Shown here: piece by piece, positions 5,917 through 14,476 of the stretch
How positions within the stretch are numbered: position 1 is the stretch's first letter
Layout: the number at the start of each line of letters is the position of its first letter
Source: Gammaproteobacteria bacterium
Lineage (GTDB): Bacteria > Pseudomonadota > Gammaproteobacteria > UBA6429 > Thiohalophilaceae
Direction: 5' to 3'
NCBI GenBank assembly: GCA_013152045.1
Contig: JAADGZ010000043.1
Span: 1-14,476 of the forward strand
DNA length: 14,476 nucleotides
Program-made: the position numbers and the translations under genes
The notes under the pieces: generated by a model
The model's database searches: none
The model's input: the letters and a program-made list of their open reading frames with translations, nothing else
Told to the model about the DNA's origin: nothing

Positions 5917-7044
5917 TCAGGTTGGCATCAGTTTACGATGCGTATGTATGGACATGAGGATACCGAATCCGGCCAGCAGGGTCACTATTGATGTGCCGCC
6001 ATAACTGACTAATGGTAAAGGCACGCCGACTACGGGCAGGATACCGGAAACCATACCGATATTGACAAAAACATAAACGAAAAATGTCAGGGTGATACTG
6101 CCGGCCAGCAGACGGCCATAGGTATGTTGTGCCTGTGAGGCGATGATCAGGCCACGGGCAATAATGAAACTATACAGGGATAGCAGAATGAGAACGCCGA
6201 TGAAACCGAATTCTTCACTGAAAACGGCAAAAATAAAATCGGTCGAACGTTCGGGCAAAAAATCCAGATGCGACTGGGTGCCATTGAGCCAGCCTTTGCC
6301 ATAAATACCGCCGGAACCAATGGCTATCGTTGACTGGATAATATGGTAGCCCGCACCGAGAGGATCATTTTCCGGGTTGATAAAGGTTAGCACTCGCTGG
6401 CGCTGGTAATCATGCAGCAGATAGTTCCAGGCAAGAGGCGTGCTGGCGAGGATGAAAAACAGGAAAACACTAATAAAACGTAGCGATAGACCGGCCAGCA
6501 ACAGCACAAAAATACCTGAGCTGGCAATCAGCAGGGAGGTGCCCAGATCAGGTTGTTTGGCCACCAGCAGGGTTGGGATAATCAGTAGCACGCCAGCTAT
6601 AACGAGACGTTTTCGGTTGGCCGGCAGGGGCGCTTCAGCAAAATACCAGGCGATCATCATGGGCACCGCCAGCTTCATGATCTCCGAAGGCTGGAAGGTG
6701 ACAAGACCGAGATCCAGCCAGCGCTGAGCACCCTTACCGATTTCTCCCATGATGAGCACCGCCAGTAACAGCAGCAGGCCCAGTCCATAGAGCCAGGGTG
6801 ACCAGAATTGGATCCCATAAGGTGCGATTTGTGCCAGCAGCAGCATGATGAAAAAAGCTAGCAGAATACGTAGACCTTGGGCCTGCACTACGGCCATGTT
6901 TTGACCGCTGGCACTATAGAGTATGAACAGGCCCATGCTGGCCAACAGCAATAAGGCGATGAGCAATGGCCAGTCGATACGCAGATAGATAAAACGGTTG
7001 CGTCGTGTCGGTGCATCATGAAGAAGGGGGGTACTGAAATCCAT
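5917..7044 (-). CDS. rodA: Peptidoglycan glycosyltransferase RodA (SEDS family)
   Basis: 375-residue polytopic inner-membrane protein with about ten hydrophobic segments. RodA polymerises lipid II into glycan strands and works with PBP2 in the elongasome. The SEDS marks are seen: KQPDLGTS (163-170), GWLNGTQSHLDFLPERSTDFIF with the essential aspartate Asp269, and the C-terminal LPLVSYGGTS near residues 340-350. The cytoplasmic N-terminus is rich in arginine (TRRNRF), which fits inside-positive topology. It follows mrdA after five bases and precedes mltB by three, so translation is probably coupled. Upstream of the ATG an AAAGGA lies inside the mrdA end, with AAAG closer to the start. Confidence 0.96.
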   Translation of the reverse strand: MDFSTPLLHDAPTRRNRFIYLRIDWPLLIALLLLASMGLFILYSASGQNMAVVQAQGLRILLAFFIMLLLAQIAPYGIQFWSPWLYGLGLLLLLAVLIMGEIGKGAQRWLDLGLVTFQPSEIMKLAVPMMIAWYFAEAPLPANRKRLVIAGVLLIIPTLLVAKQPDLGTSLLIASSGIFVLLLAGLSLRFISVFLFFILASTPLAWNYLLHDYQRQRVLTFINPENDPLGAGYHIIQSTIAIGSGGIYGKGWLNGTQSHLDFLPERSTDFIFAVFSEEFGFIGVLILLSLYSFIIARGLIIASQAQHTYGRLLAGSITLTFFVYVFVNIGMVSGILPVVGVPLPLVSYGGTSIVTLLAGFGILMSIHTHRKLMPT

Positions 7045-7049
7045 CGTCT

Positions 7050-8906
7050 TTAGGGTCCTTTTTTCAGTAAGTATTGATCCATAACCTTACGCGCAATGGG
7101 AGCCGCGACGGCACCGCCGCTGCCGCCATTTTCAACGATTACGGCAATCGCGATTTTAGGATCTTCAACCGGGGCAAAGCCGATGAACAGCGCATGGTCA
7201 CGGAGTTTTTTACTGACATCTTTCTCAACATACTCCTCATCCTGTTTAATACCGAATACCTGGGCGGTGCCAGTTTTGCCGGCAATGGTATAAGACAGAT
7301 GGTGACTGATGCGTCGAGCGGTGCCGTGACGACTATGTACCACCTTTTTCATGGCTTGAATGATCGTATTCCAATTAGCTTCACTAGCCTGGGTAGGAGG
7401 ATTGATAGTGGCCGGTGGAATGATGTCAATGCGACTGTTGTCCGGGGTTTCAATGGCATAGAGCATATGCGGTTGCATGCGTTGGCCGTGACGGCTAAGG
7501 GTGGCGGTAATGCTGGCCAGTTGCAGGGGGGTGGTGAGCATGAAACCTTGGCCGATACCGGTGATCAGTGTTTCACCGGGGAACCAGGGCAACTGGCGAA
7601 CGCGGCGTTTCCATGCGCGTGAAGGCAGCAGGCCGGGTTTTTCGCCTTCGATGTCGATACCTGTGCGTTTACCCAAACCGAAGGTGGCGAGGAAGTTGTG
7701 CATATTATCAATACCTAATGCCAGTGACAGATTGTAAAAATAAACGTCACAGGATTCAACGATAGCGCGGGTTAGGTTGGTTTTGCCATGACCGTTCTTT
7801 TTCCAGTCGCGGTAGCGGCGTGGATCGTTTTTCAGCGAGAACCAGCCGGGACAGTTGATTTCATCTGTCGGCGTGATTTCATGTAATTCTAGCCCAGCCA
7901 GGCCGATGAAAGGTTTGATCGTGGAGCCGGGTGGATACTGGCCGCGTAGCGCGCGGTTAAAGAGAGGCCGATCGGTGGAGTCGCGCAGCTGGCTGTATTG
8001 CCGGTTACTGATACCATTAACGAACAGATTGGGATCGAAGGTGGGAACACTGGCCAGTGCTAGCACTGCCCCGTCACGCGGATCGATTGCCACCAGGGCA
8101 CCGGTGTGATCGCCGAAGCCGTTTTCGGCAATAGCCTGTAGTTTTACATCCAGATTCAGATACAAATTTTTGCCTGGAGTCGGTAAGGTGCGTTCCAGTA
8201 CGCGCAGGATCTTGCCCTGGGCGTTGGTTTCAACTTTTTGCATACCCACATGACCGTGCAGCTGATCTTCATAGGCACGTTCGATGCCGGTTTTGCCGAT
8301 ATGGCTGGTGCCGCTGTAGTTGGATTCATCTAGCGTGCGCAGTTCTTCGACGTTGATGCGTCCAACATAGCCAATCGCATGTGAGCCCAGTGCACCGAGT
8401 GGATAATGACGGGTCAGGGTGGCGCGGATGTTGACGCCCGGCATCCGGTACTGGTTAACGGCGATGCGAGCGACTTCACCATCATTGAGGCGGAAACGCA
8501 GGGGAATGCCTTCAAAGCGGCGTTTGTGACGGCGATTTTTGTTAAAACGCTTGATATCTTCTTTGCTGAGGGTGATGAGTTTGCCAATCTGACGCAGAGT
8601 TTCATTCACATCCTGCATATGTTCAGTAACCAGCTCAAGAGTAAAACTGGGAAGATTTTGGGCCAGCAGGACGCCGTTGCGGTCATAGATTAATCCACGG
8701 GTAGGGGGAATGGGCAGAATGCTGACCCGGTTGTTTTCCGAGAGCAGGCTAAAATGGTTGAGATTAATAATTTGCAGATAGACCATGCGTGTAAGCAGAA
8801 GGAGGGTCATGCTGGCTATCAATATGGCGGCAATAATAAGCCGCTGATTGAAAATCTGCGTTTCGCGTACATGATCTTTCAGAGCGAGTTGCTTGTGATG
8901 AGCCAT
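7050..8906 (-). CDS. mrdA: Penicillin-binding protein 2 (elongasome transpeptidase)
   Basis: 618-residue class B penicillin-binding protein, which cross-links new lateral-wall peptidoglycan with RodA. A single N-terminal membrane segment spans about residues 23-47. The dimerisation or pedestal domain follows, with PPTRGLIYDRNG (67-78) typical of PBP2. The transpeptidase domain has STIK at 328-331 (nucleophile Ser328), SCD at 385-387 in the place of SxN, and KTGT at 544-547. The SxD variant is normal for elongasome PBP2. Length is that of the family (about 630). The gene lies 50 bp after mreD with no strong Shine-Dalgarno site before the ATG, and five bases before rodA, so PBP2 and RodA are made together. 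Confidence 0.96.
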   Translation of the reverse strand: MAHHKQLALKDHVRETQIFNQRLIIAAILIASMTLLLLTRMVYLQIINLNHFSLLSENNRVSILPIPPTRGLIYDRNGVLLAQNLPSFTLELVTEHMQDVNETLRQIGKLITLSKEDIKRFNKNRRHKRRFEGIPLRFRLNDGEVARIAVNQYRMPGVNIRATLTRHYPLGALGSHAIGYVGRINVEELRTLDESNYSGTSHIGKTGIERAYEDQLHGHVGMQKVETNAQGKILRVLERTLPTPGKNLYLNLDVKLQAIAENGFGDHTGALVAIDPRDGAVLALASVPTFDPNLFVNGISNRQYSQLRDSTDRPLFNRALRGQYPPGSTIKPFIGLAGLELHEITPTDEINCPGWFSLKNDPRRYRDWKKNGHGKTNLTRAIVESCDVYFYNLSLALGIDNMHNFLATFGLGKRTGIDIEGEKPGLLPSRAWKRRVRQLPWFPGETLITGIGQGFMLTTPLQLASITATLSRHGQRMQPHMLYAIETPDNSRIDIIPPATINPPTQASEANWNTIIQAMKKVVHSRHGTARRISHHLSYTIAGKTGTAQVFGIKQDEEYVEKDVSKKLRDHALFIGFAPVEDPKIAIAVIVENGGSGGAVAAPIARKVMDQYLLKKGP

Positions 8907-8956
8907 AACTTAGTGCAGGCAGTATGTTTTGCTAAACATTATCAGAGACAGAAGAA

Positions 8957-9448
8957 TTAATTAACTTGGTAGTGACGTCGCAGGTTGCGCATGAAAACAA
9001 ACACTGCTGGCCAGATCAGGGCGCTGACCAGCGGCGAGATAAGCGCCATCCAGAAATCCGGTGCCACACCCTGCAAACCCTTAATCCAGAAAATAACCAA
9101 CATATAGATTAAGCATAGAACATAAATGGTAATAGCCTGCTGCCAGAGCGGTGCGACACGGATGCGCTGATGCAGGTGGAGGGTTAGAAAGATCACCAGC
9201 GCCATCACCAGAGCATGTTGTCCCAGCAAGGTATCGCGCAGTACATCGAGCAGCAGACCCAGGCCCCAGGCAACGCCGATGCCGATGCGGTGTGGTAGGG
9301 CCATGCTCCAGTAAATAGTCGTCAGCAACAGCCAACTGGGCATAAAAGCATGCAGGTTGGGTGGCAGGGGCAGAATGCTTAGCAGCATGGCGAAGATAAA
9401 ACTGAAGGTGATAATCCAGCTGCCCCGTCGGCGCTCATGAATGCTCAT
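8957..9448 (-). CDS. mreD: Rod shape-determining protein MreD
   Basis: 163-residue integral membrane protein with about five hydrophobic segments, typical length for MreD. It joins MreC in the elongasome and links the MreB filament to PBP2/RodA. The sequence begins MSIHERRRGSWIITFSF and contains the LPHRIGIGVAWGLGLLLDVL region (about 51-70), which resembles the conserved P.R.G...A...GL..D segment. The start overlaps the mreC stop in an ATGA, and GGAG stands eight bases before the ATG, inside mreC. Sequence conservation in this family is low, so identity rests partly on position between mreC and mrdA. Confidence 0.93.
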   Translation of the reverse strand: MSIHERRRGSWIITFSFIFAMLLSILPLPPNLHAFMPSWLLLTTIYWSMALPHRIGIGVAWGLGLLLDVLRDTLLGQHALVMALVIFLTLHLHQRIRVAPLWQQAITIYVLCLIYMLVIFWIKGLQGVAPDFWMALISPLVSALIWPAVFVFMRNLRRHYQVN

Positions 9449-10290
9449 GGTGCTTTCTCCTGGGTACGGGAGCAGGGTGCCTGCATTTTTTTTATCTTTG
9501 ACGTATGCGAGGGCCAGACTAGCAGGACTTCACGGCTGCGATCCAGTTTGGCTGCGGGTTTGGCTAGCACCAGGGCAAAGGGCAGGCTGGGGTTGGTGTT
9601 TACCGTGGTCACCGTAGCGACGGGATAGCCGGCTGGAAACACACAGCCCAGGCCGGAGGTTATTAATTTGTCACCAACCTGGATATCGGCATTATTGGGC
9701 AGGTACAGAAGTTTCAGCCGGTTGTCACTGCCGGTACCAACGGCAATGGTGCGCAGACCGTTGCGCGCCACCTGCACCGGCAGACTGTGATCCGGATCGG
9801 TGATTAGGATGGCGGTACTGGTGAGCGGATAAATATGAACGATCTTGCCCATCACACCATTAGCATCGAGCAGAGGCTGGCTGACATAGAGATCATCATT
9901 CAGGCTACCCTTATTGATGACCACCTGACGACGGAAGGGATCGAGATCCACCGAGAGTAGTTCGGCAATCAGCATACGTTCACCAACGCGCCGAGAAGAT
10001 TGCAATAGTTCGCGTAAATGTATGTTTTCAGCTTCGATAAAGGTGAACTTTTGTAACTGTGCTTTGAGAATCTGGTTTTGGGTGCGCAGACTGCTATTTT
10101 CTTCCTGCAGGCTGTGGCGGGTGACAAACGTGTCTGTGGTCCAGTTGATGAAGTTGCTGGGCAAATCAACAAGGTACTGCACCGGATAGACGATGACGGA
10201 AAGCCCGGCGCGAATGCTGCGCACCGTGTCGGTGCGGTAGTCCAACGTCATCAATGTAATGGACAGGACGACCAGCAGGAACAGACGCAT
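9445..10290 (-). CDS. mreC: Rod shape-determining protein MreC
   Basis: 281 residues as read from the first ATG; an N-terminal hydrophobic segment (2-16) is followed by a coiled coil (about 58-95, SLQEENSSLRTQNQILKAQL) and two beta-barrel domains with the NKGSLND..V.QP..D.NGV.GK and SGLGCVFPAGYPVA motifs of the family. MreC sits in the periplasm and activates PBP2/RodA. The first ATG (10290) seems not to be the true start: the frame continues upstream for 12 codons reading KLLFIQGPSSG after a GTT at 10326, matching the MreC N-terminus PLF..GPS...R of E. coli, with GGAGAG seven bases before that GTT. Translation probably starts at or near 10326. Overlaps mreD by ATGA. Confidence 0.94.
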   Translation of the reverse strand: MRLFLLVVLSITLMTLDYRTDTVRSIRAGLSVIVYPVQYLVDLPSNFINWTTDTFVTRHSLQEENSSLRTQNQILKAQLQKFTFIEAENIHLRELLQSSRRVGERMLIAELLSVDLDPFRRQVVINKGSLNDDLYVSQPLLDANGVMGKIVHIYPLTSTAILITDPDHSLPVQVARNGLRTIAVGTGSDNRLKLLYLPNNADIQVGDKLITSGLGCVFPAGYPVATVTTVNTNPSLPFALVLAKPAAKLDRSREVLLVWPSHTSKIKKMQAPCSRTQEKAP

Positions 10291-10369
10291 TCCGCTTGAC
10301 GGGCCTTGGATGAATAACAGTTTAACGGGGCTTCTCTCCGATTAAGCAGGCTCCCGGGGGGCGCTCTGA

Positions 10370-10397
10370 AAATCCGCCTTTCATGGCAGGCGGATTT
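10370..10397 (-). terminator. Hairpin between mreB and mreC, possible attenuator
   Basis: AAATCCGCC (10370-10378) is perfectly complementary to GGCGGATTT (10389-10397), with a 10-nt loop. On the minus strand, the transcribed one, the stem runs straight into TTTT (the last T bases of the stem plus one). The T-run is short, so partial termination is more likely than a full stop. In E. coli most mreB mRNA ends between mreB and mreC, giving more MreB than MreC/D, and this hairpin could do the same here. Confidence 0.45.
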
Positions 10398-10445
10398 CCG
10401 GCGATGCCTTATAGTTTATGGCCGGAACAAAATCAGCCGTCCGGC

Positions 10446-11498
<1,053 letters not shown>

Positions 11499-11505
11499 TT
11501 ATAAT

Positions 11506-11522
11506 CTTTAATGTCATTAAAG
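11506..11522. promoter_or_regulatory. Perfect 17-bp dyad in the mreB-gatC divergent region
   Basis: CTTTAATG and CATTAAAG are exact reverse complements around one central base. The site ends 14 bp from the mreB start, in a place where it could serve as operator or overlap the mreB promoter; TATAAA follows at 11503-11498 on the minus strand, only five bases from the ATG. AT-rich composition makes chance dyads more likely, so this is tentative. Confidence 0.3.
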
Positions 11523-11549
11523 TGGATACTTTAATAAAATAGGGGGCTG

Positions 11550-11624
11550 TTGGGCAAGCAATCATCTTTGGATAAGCTAAATATTCGAAGATTTAATGTT
11601 TGCTTTGCGGCAAATACTGCCCAA
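11550..11624 (+). ncRNA. Foldable leader upstream of gatC
   Basis: Three nested helices can be drawn: TTGGGCA (11550-11556) with TGCCCAA (11618-11624); AGCAA (11557-11561) with TTGCT (11600-11604), directly stacked on the first strand; and ATCTTTG (11564-11570) with CGAAGAT (11586-11592), including one G-U pair. The element would end 33 bases before the gatC ATG. I do not recognise a known riboswitch or T-box class, and whether the region is transcribed is not shown. Confidence 0.25.
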
Positions 11625-11657
11625 ATGCGATCAGGTTCACATAATATTGAGGCAAAC

Positions 11658-11945
11658 ATGTCACTGGACAAGCAAGACGTAGAGAAAATAGCACATCTGG
11701 CGCGATTAGACATTAATGACGCCGATGTATCCGCTTATGCTCAGAATTTATCCAGTATACTGGATTTGGTTGAACAGATGAATTCTGTGGATACTGATAA
11801 TGTCGAGCCTATGGCTCATCCCACCGATGCGGTACAGCGTTTGCGTGAGGACGAAGTCAAGGAAAGCAATCAGCGCGAGCACTTTCAGAAAATTGCCCCG
11901 CAGGTGGAAGACGGCCTGTATCTGGTGCCAAAGGTCATCGAGTGA
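11658..11945 (+). CDS. gatC: Asp/Glu-tRNA amidotransferase subunit C
   Basis: 95 residues, the typical length. GatC is the small belt subunit that holds GatA and GatB together in the amidotransferase converting Glu-tRNA(Gln) and/or Asp-tRNA(Asn) to the amide forms. The sequence starts [19 protein letters not shown] and carries the family's L..I...V..M..VDT..VEPMAHP and LR.D.V..SN motifs. The frame is open 36 codons further upstream, but the ATG at 11658 has GAGG six bases before it and matches the family start, so the longer version is rejected. First gene of the plus-strand operon; gatA follows after 124 bp. Confidence 0.96.
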   Translation: MSLDKQDVEKIAHLARLDINDADVSAYAQNLSSILDLVEQMNSVDTDNVEPMAHPTDAVQRLREDEVKESNQREHFQKIAPQVEDGLYLVPKVIE

Positions 11946-11950
11946 TTTTT

Positions 11951-11968
11951 CAGCCTCTTTTTAGGCTG
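11951..11968 (+). other. Small hairpin after gatC
   Basis: CAGCCT (11951-11956) pairs with AGGCTG (11963-11968) around a T-rich 6-nt loop, five bases past the gatC stop. No T-run follows, so it is not a standard terminator; it may protect the gatC message 3' side or be chance. Confidence 0.25.
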
Positions 11969-11997
11969 TGATTCTCCGTTGCTTGCAACAAAAAACA

Positions 11998-12029
11998 GTA
12001 GGATGGGTAGAGTGAAGCGAAACCCATCT
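11998..12029 (+). repeat. 32-bp palindromic repeat, diverged third copy
   Basis: It matches the repeat at 4031-4062 in 24 of 32 positions without gaps. The stem is GATGGGT (12002-12008) with ACCCATC (12022-12028) around a 13-nt loop holding the shared AAGCGAA. Two of the differences are compensatory pair changes (T-A to A-T and C-G to T-A), so the hairpin, not only the sequence, has been kept. It lies 41 bp before the gatA start, between genes of one operon. Confidence 0.65.
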
Positions 12030-12069
12030 TCATGGCTTATCGGATCACTATTCCGAAGGATTGAAGTAC

Positions 12070-13524
12070 ATGCATAACAAAACCATCGCTGAATTATCCC
12101 GCAGCCTGCAGCAGGGGGATTTTTCCAGTGAAGAACTCACGCGTCATTTTCTTGCTCGTATCGAAAGCCTGGATGGCGCACTCAACAGCTTTATCACCGT
12201 CAGCGCCGAGCGGGCGCTGAGCCAGGCCAAACAGGCCGATCAGCGTCTTGCCAAGGGTGAAAACGGCCCCCTGATCGGCATTCCGCTGGCGCAGAAAGAT
12301 ATTTTCTGTACTGATGGTGTGAAGACCAGTTGCGGCTCAAAAATGCTGGATAATTTTATCGCCCCCTATAACGCCACCAGCGTGGAAAAGTTGAATGTGG
12401 CGGGTACGGTTATGCTGGGCAAAACCAATATGGATGAGTTCGCTATGGGTTCATCGAACGAAACCAGTTTTTACGGCGCGGTGAAAAACCCCTGGAATAC
12501 CGATACGGTGCCGGGTGGTTCCTCCGGCGGTTCGGCGGCGGCGGTGGCCGCGCGCCTGATCCCCTGTGCCACCGGCACCGACACCGGTGGTTCGATTCGC
12601 CAGCCCGCCGCCCTGTGCGGGATCACCGGACTCAAACCGACTTATGGGCGGGTTTCGCGTTACGGCATGATCGCCTTTGCCTCAAGTCTGGATCAGGGCG
12701 GGCCGCTGACCCGTACCGCCGAAGATGCGGCCATGCTCCTGGGCGCGATGGCCGGGTTCGATGAACGTGATTCCACCAGCATCGATACCCCGGTGCCGGA
12801 TTACTGTGCCGAGCTGGACCGTGATCTCAAGGGACTGAAAATCGGGCTTCCCAAAGAATATTTTGGCGAAGGGCTGGACAGCGGCATTGGCGATGCTGTG
12901 CATGGCGCGATGGACGAATATAAAAAAATGGGCGCCGAGATTATCGACATCAGCCTGCCCAATACCCATCTTGCCGTACCGGCCTATTATGTTGTCGCGC
13001 CGGCGGAATGTTCCTCCAATCTGTCACGTTTCGACGGTGTGCGCTTCGGCTATCGCTGCGAAAACCCGAAAGATCTGGAAGACTTGTACAAGCGTTCTCG
13101 CGGCGAAGCCTTTGGTGCCGAGGTTAAACGCCGGATCATGATCGGCGCCTACGTCCTGTCTTCCGGCTATTACGATGCCTATTATCTGAAAGCGCAGAAA
13201 GTACGTCGTTTAATCAGCGGTGATTTTAAACAGGCCTTCGAAAAGGTCGATGTGATCATGGGGCCGACTTCACCTACACCCGCGTTTAAGATTGGTGAAA
13301 AGGCCGATGATCCTATCACCATGTATCTCTCTGACATCTACACCATTGCCGTCAACCTCGCCGGGTTGCCGGGCATGTCCATCCCCGCCGGTTTTGCCAA
13401 TAACATGCCTGCCGGCTTGCAGATCATCGGCAATTATTTTGCAGAAGCGAAGCTGCTGAATGTCGCGCACAAGTTTCAACAAGTGACAGATTTCCACACA
13501 AAAACACCTGATGCATTTAAGTAA
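12070..13524 (+). CDS. gatA: Asp/Glu-tRNA amidotransferase subunit A
   Basis: 484 residues, usual length. GatA is the amidase-signature subunit that hydrolyses glutamine and passes ammonia through a tunnel to GatB. The catalytic triad is complete: Lys76 in AQKDIF, cis-Ser151 in the GGSSGGS motif (149-155) and nucleophile Ser175 in DTGGSIRQP. An earlier in-frame TTG at 12061 is open, but the ATG at 12070 has AAGGA nine bases before it and gives the family start [10 protein letters not shown]. It lies 124 bp after gatC, with a palindromic repeat in between, and 129 bp before gatB. Codon use is more GC-rich in the middle part, as expected for a conserved, highly expressed gene. Confidence 0.97.
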   Translation: MHNKTIAELSRSLQQGDFSSEELTRHFLARIESLDGALNSFITVSAERALSQAKQADQRLAKGENGPLIGIPLAQKDIFCTDGVKTSCGSKMLDNFIAPYNATSVEKLNVAGTVMLGKTNMDEFAMGSSNETSFYGAVKNPWNTDTVPGGSSGGSAAAVAARLIPCATGTDTGGSIRQPAALCGITGLKPTYGRVSRYGMIAFASSLDQGGPLTRTAEDAAMLLGAMAGFDERDSTSIDTPVPDYCAELDRDLKGLKIGLPKEYFGEGLDSGIGDAVHGAMDEYKKMGAEIIDISLPNTHLAVPAYYVVAPAECSSNLSRFDGVRFGYRCENPKDLEDLYKRSRGEAFGAEVKRRIMIGAYVLSSGYYDAYYLKAQKVRRLISGDFKQAFEKVDVIMGPTSPTPAFKIGEKADDPITMYLSDIYTIAVNLAGLPGMSIPAGFANNMPAGLQIIGNYFAEAKLLNVAHKFQQVTDFHTKTPDAFK

Positions 13525-13552
13525 ATTTTCTAATTAGAGATGGCTAACTAGA

Positions 13553-13630
13553 GATACAAGAGAAAAGATACAAGATACAAGGTGCGGTCGTGTTGCCTGT
13601 TCCTTTATCTTGTATCTTGTATCTTGTACC
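13553..13630. repeat. Inverted heptamer arrays between gatA and gatB
   Basis: The left arm (13553-13580) holds four 7-bp units of GATACAA type, the second degenerate. The right arm (13603-13630) holds four units of the complement TTGTATC type, the first and last degenerate. The arms can pair in more than one register; the best is a perfect 17-bp helix, 13565-13581 with 13609-13625. The array sits in the leader of gatB and its right arm ends 10 bases before the Shine-Dalgarno site. Unit number could vary by slippage. Family not recognised. Confidence 0.7.
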
Positions 13631-13653
13631 TCGTTTTTTGAGGTTCTGATTTT

Positions 13654-14476
13654 ATGGAATGGGAAACTGTTATCGGGCTGGAGATTCACACCCAGCTTGC
13701 CACCAAGAGTAAAATATTTTCTGCGGCGTCCACCGCCTACGGGGCGGAGCCGAACACCCAGGCCTGTACGGTGGATCTGGGCTTGCCGGGCGTGTTGCCG
13801 GTATTGAACCGGCAAGCGGTAACCATGGCGATCAAATTCGGTCTGGCGATTAATGCCGAGATTGCACCGCGCTCGGTGTTTGCACGCAAGAATTATTTCT
13901 ATCCGGATCTGCCCAAGGGTTATCAAATCAGCCAGTTTGAATTGCCGATCGTAGGTAAAGGAACCCTGAACATCGAGTTGGACGACGGCGAGACAAAAGT
14001 CATCGGCGTGACCCGCGCACATCTGGAAGAAGACGCGGGCAAGTCCCTGCATGAAGATTTCCACGGCATGACTGGTATCGATCTCAATCGCGCCGGTACC
14101 CCCTTGCTGGAAATCGTCTCCGAGCCGGATATGCGCTCGGCAAAGGAAGCCGTGGCCTATATGAAAAAAATGCATTCGTTGGTGCGTTACCTGCAAATCA
14201 GCGACGGCAATATGCAGGAAGGATCATTTCGTTGTGATGCCAATGTTTCGGTGCGTCCCAAAGGACAGGATGAATTAGGCACCCGCACCGAGCTGAAAAA
14301 CATCAACTCCTTCCGCTATGTAGAGCGGGCGATCGAATTTGAAGTCGAACGCCAGATCGAATTGATCGAAAGCGGTGGGGTCGTGAGGCAGGAAACCCGG
14401 CTCTATGATCCGGACAAAGGCGAAACCCGGCCCATGCGTTCCAAGGAAGAAGCGATGGACTATCGTTATTTTCCCG
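13654..14476 (+). CDS. gatB: Asp/Glu-tRNA amidotransferase subunit B, 3' end outside window
   Basis: 274 codons are present, running off the right edge; the family is about 475-480 residues, so some 200 are missing. GatB binds the misacylated tRNA, phosphorylates its side-chain carboxylate with ATP and adds ammonia from GatA. Typical segments are seen in order: [69 protein letters not shown], the metal-binding [13 protein letters not shown] region, [15 protein letters not shown] and the ETR.YDP..GET..MR.KE...DYRYFP block at the edge. The ATG at 13654 has GAGG ten bases upstream. Third gene of gatCAB, after an inverted heptamer array. Confidence 0.97.
   Translation, partial: MEWETVIGLEIHTQLATKSKIFSAASTAYGAEPNTQACTVDLGLPGVLPVLNRQAVTMAIKFGLAINAEIAPRSVFARKNYFYPDLPKGYQISQFELPIVGKGTLNIELDDGETKVIGVTRAHLEEDAGKSLHEDFHGMTGIDLNRAGTPLLEIVSEPDMRSAKEAVAYMKKMHSLVRYLQISDGNMQEGSFRCDANVSVRPKGQDELGTRTELKNINSFRYVERAIEFEVERQIELIESGGVVRQETRLYDPDKGETRPMRSKEEAMDYRYFP

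Noticed and set aside
7074..7622. A 182-residue plus-strand frame opposite mrdA
   Set aside because: Covers the KTGT region of PBP2 on the other strand; explained by codon bias.
8924..8939. ATGTTT/AAACAT palindrome between mreD and mrdA
   Set aside because: Only six AT-rich base pairs with a 4-nt loop and no T-run; likely chance.
11550..11657. A 36-codon N-terminal extension of GatC
   Set aside because: The extension has no family match; the ATG at 11658 has a good ribosome site and fits the usual GatC length.
13553..13630. CRISPR array
   Set aside because: Units are only 7 bp, contiguous, without spacers, and inverted between the arms.
13534..14196. A 220-residue minus-strand frame opposite gatB
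   Set aside because: It lies fully antisense to the well-conserved gatB start and to the heptamer array; its C-terminal end is just translated repeat, with no family resemblance.

Overview
This window is a chromosomal segment from a gammaproteobacterium. The evidence is an intact cell-wall elongation cluster (mreB-mreC-mreD-mrdA-rodA-mltB-rlpA-dacA-dat-ybeD) read on the minus strand, next to a divergent gatC-gatA-gatB operon on the plus strand. Gene order and protein sequences look most like free-living, possibly sulfur- or metal-oxidising gammaproteobacteria. This is inference from family resemblance; no species can be named from the sequence alone.

Layout. 1-184 (-): 5' part of a YbeD/DUF493 gene whose 3' end lies outside the window. 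226-1116 (-): D-amino-acid aminotransferase. 1118-2260 (-): D,D-carboxypeptidase DacA. 2261-2569: intergenic, with a 17-bp dyad and a consensus -10 box. 2570-3933 (+): an oppositely oriented cassette that interrupts the wall cluster. It holds a chemoreceptor-tip-like coiled-coil gene, split at about 2887-2917, directly coupled to a diiron ODP/metallo-beta-lactamase-fold gene. 3934-4072: two perfect inverted copies of a 32-bp palindromic repeat enclosing a decayed duplicate of the rlpA 3' end. 4073-11492 (-): rlpA, mltB, rodA, mrdA, mreD, mreC, mreB. 11493-11657: divergent intergenic region with a dyad and a foldable leader. 11658-14476 (+): gatC, gatA and gatB (gatB cut by the window edge), with a further repeat copy between gatC and gatA and an inverted heptamer array between gatA and gatB.

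How the genes work together. MreB, MreC, MreD, PBP2 and RodA form the elongasome that inserts lateral-wall peptidoglycan. MltB and RlpA are lytic transglycosylases, and DacA trims pentapeptides and releases D-alanine. The neighbouring Dat could interconvert D-alanine and D-glutamate. GatCAB makes Gln-tRNA(Gln) and/or Asn-tRNA(Asn) from misacylated precursors.

Most unusual content. (1) The ODP plus receptor-tip cassette looks like a soluble oxygen or iron sensing pair for a chemosensory array. (2) mreC appears to begin at a GTT codon that aligns with the start of the family and has a well-placed Shine-Dalgarno sequence. (3) A duplicated rlpA tail sits between repeat copies. (4) Two structured repeat families are present: covarying palindromes and inverted heptads.
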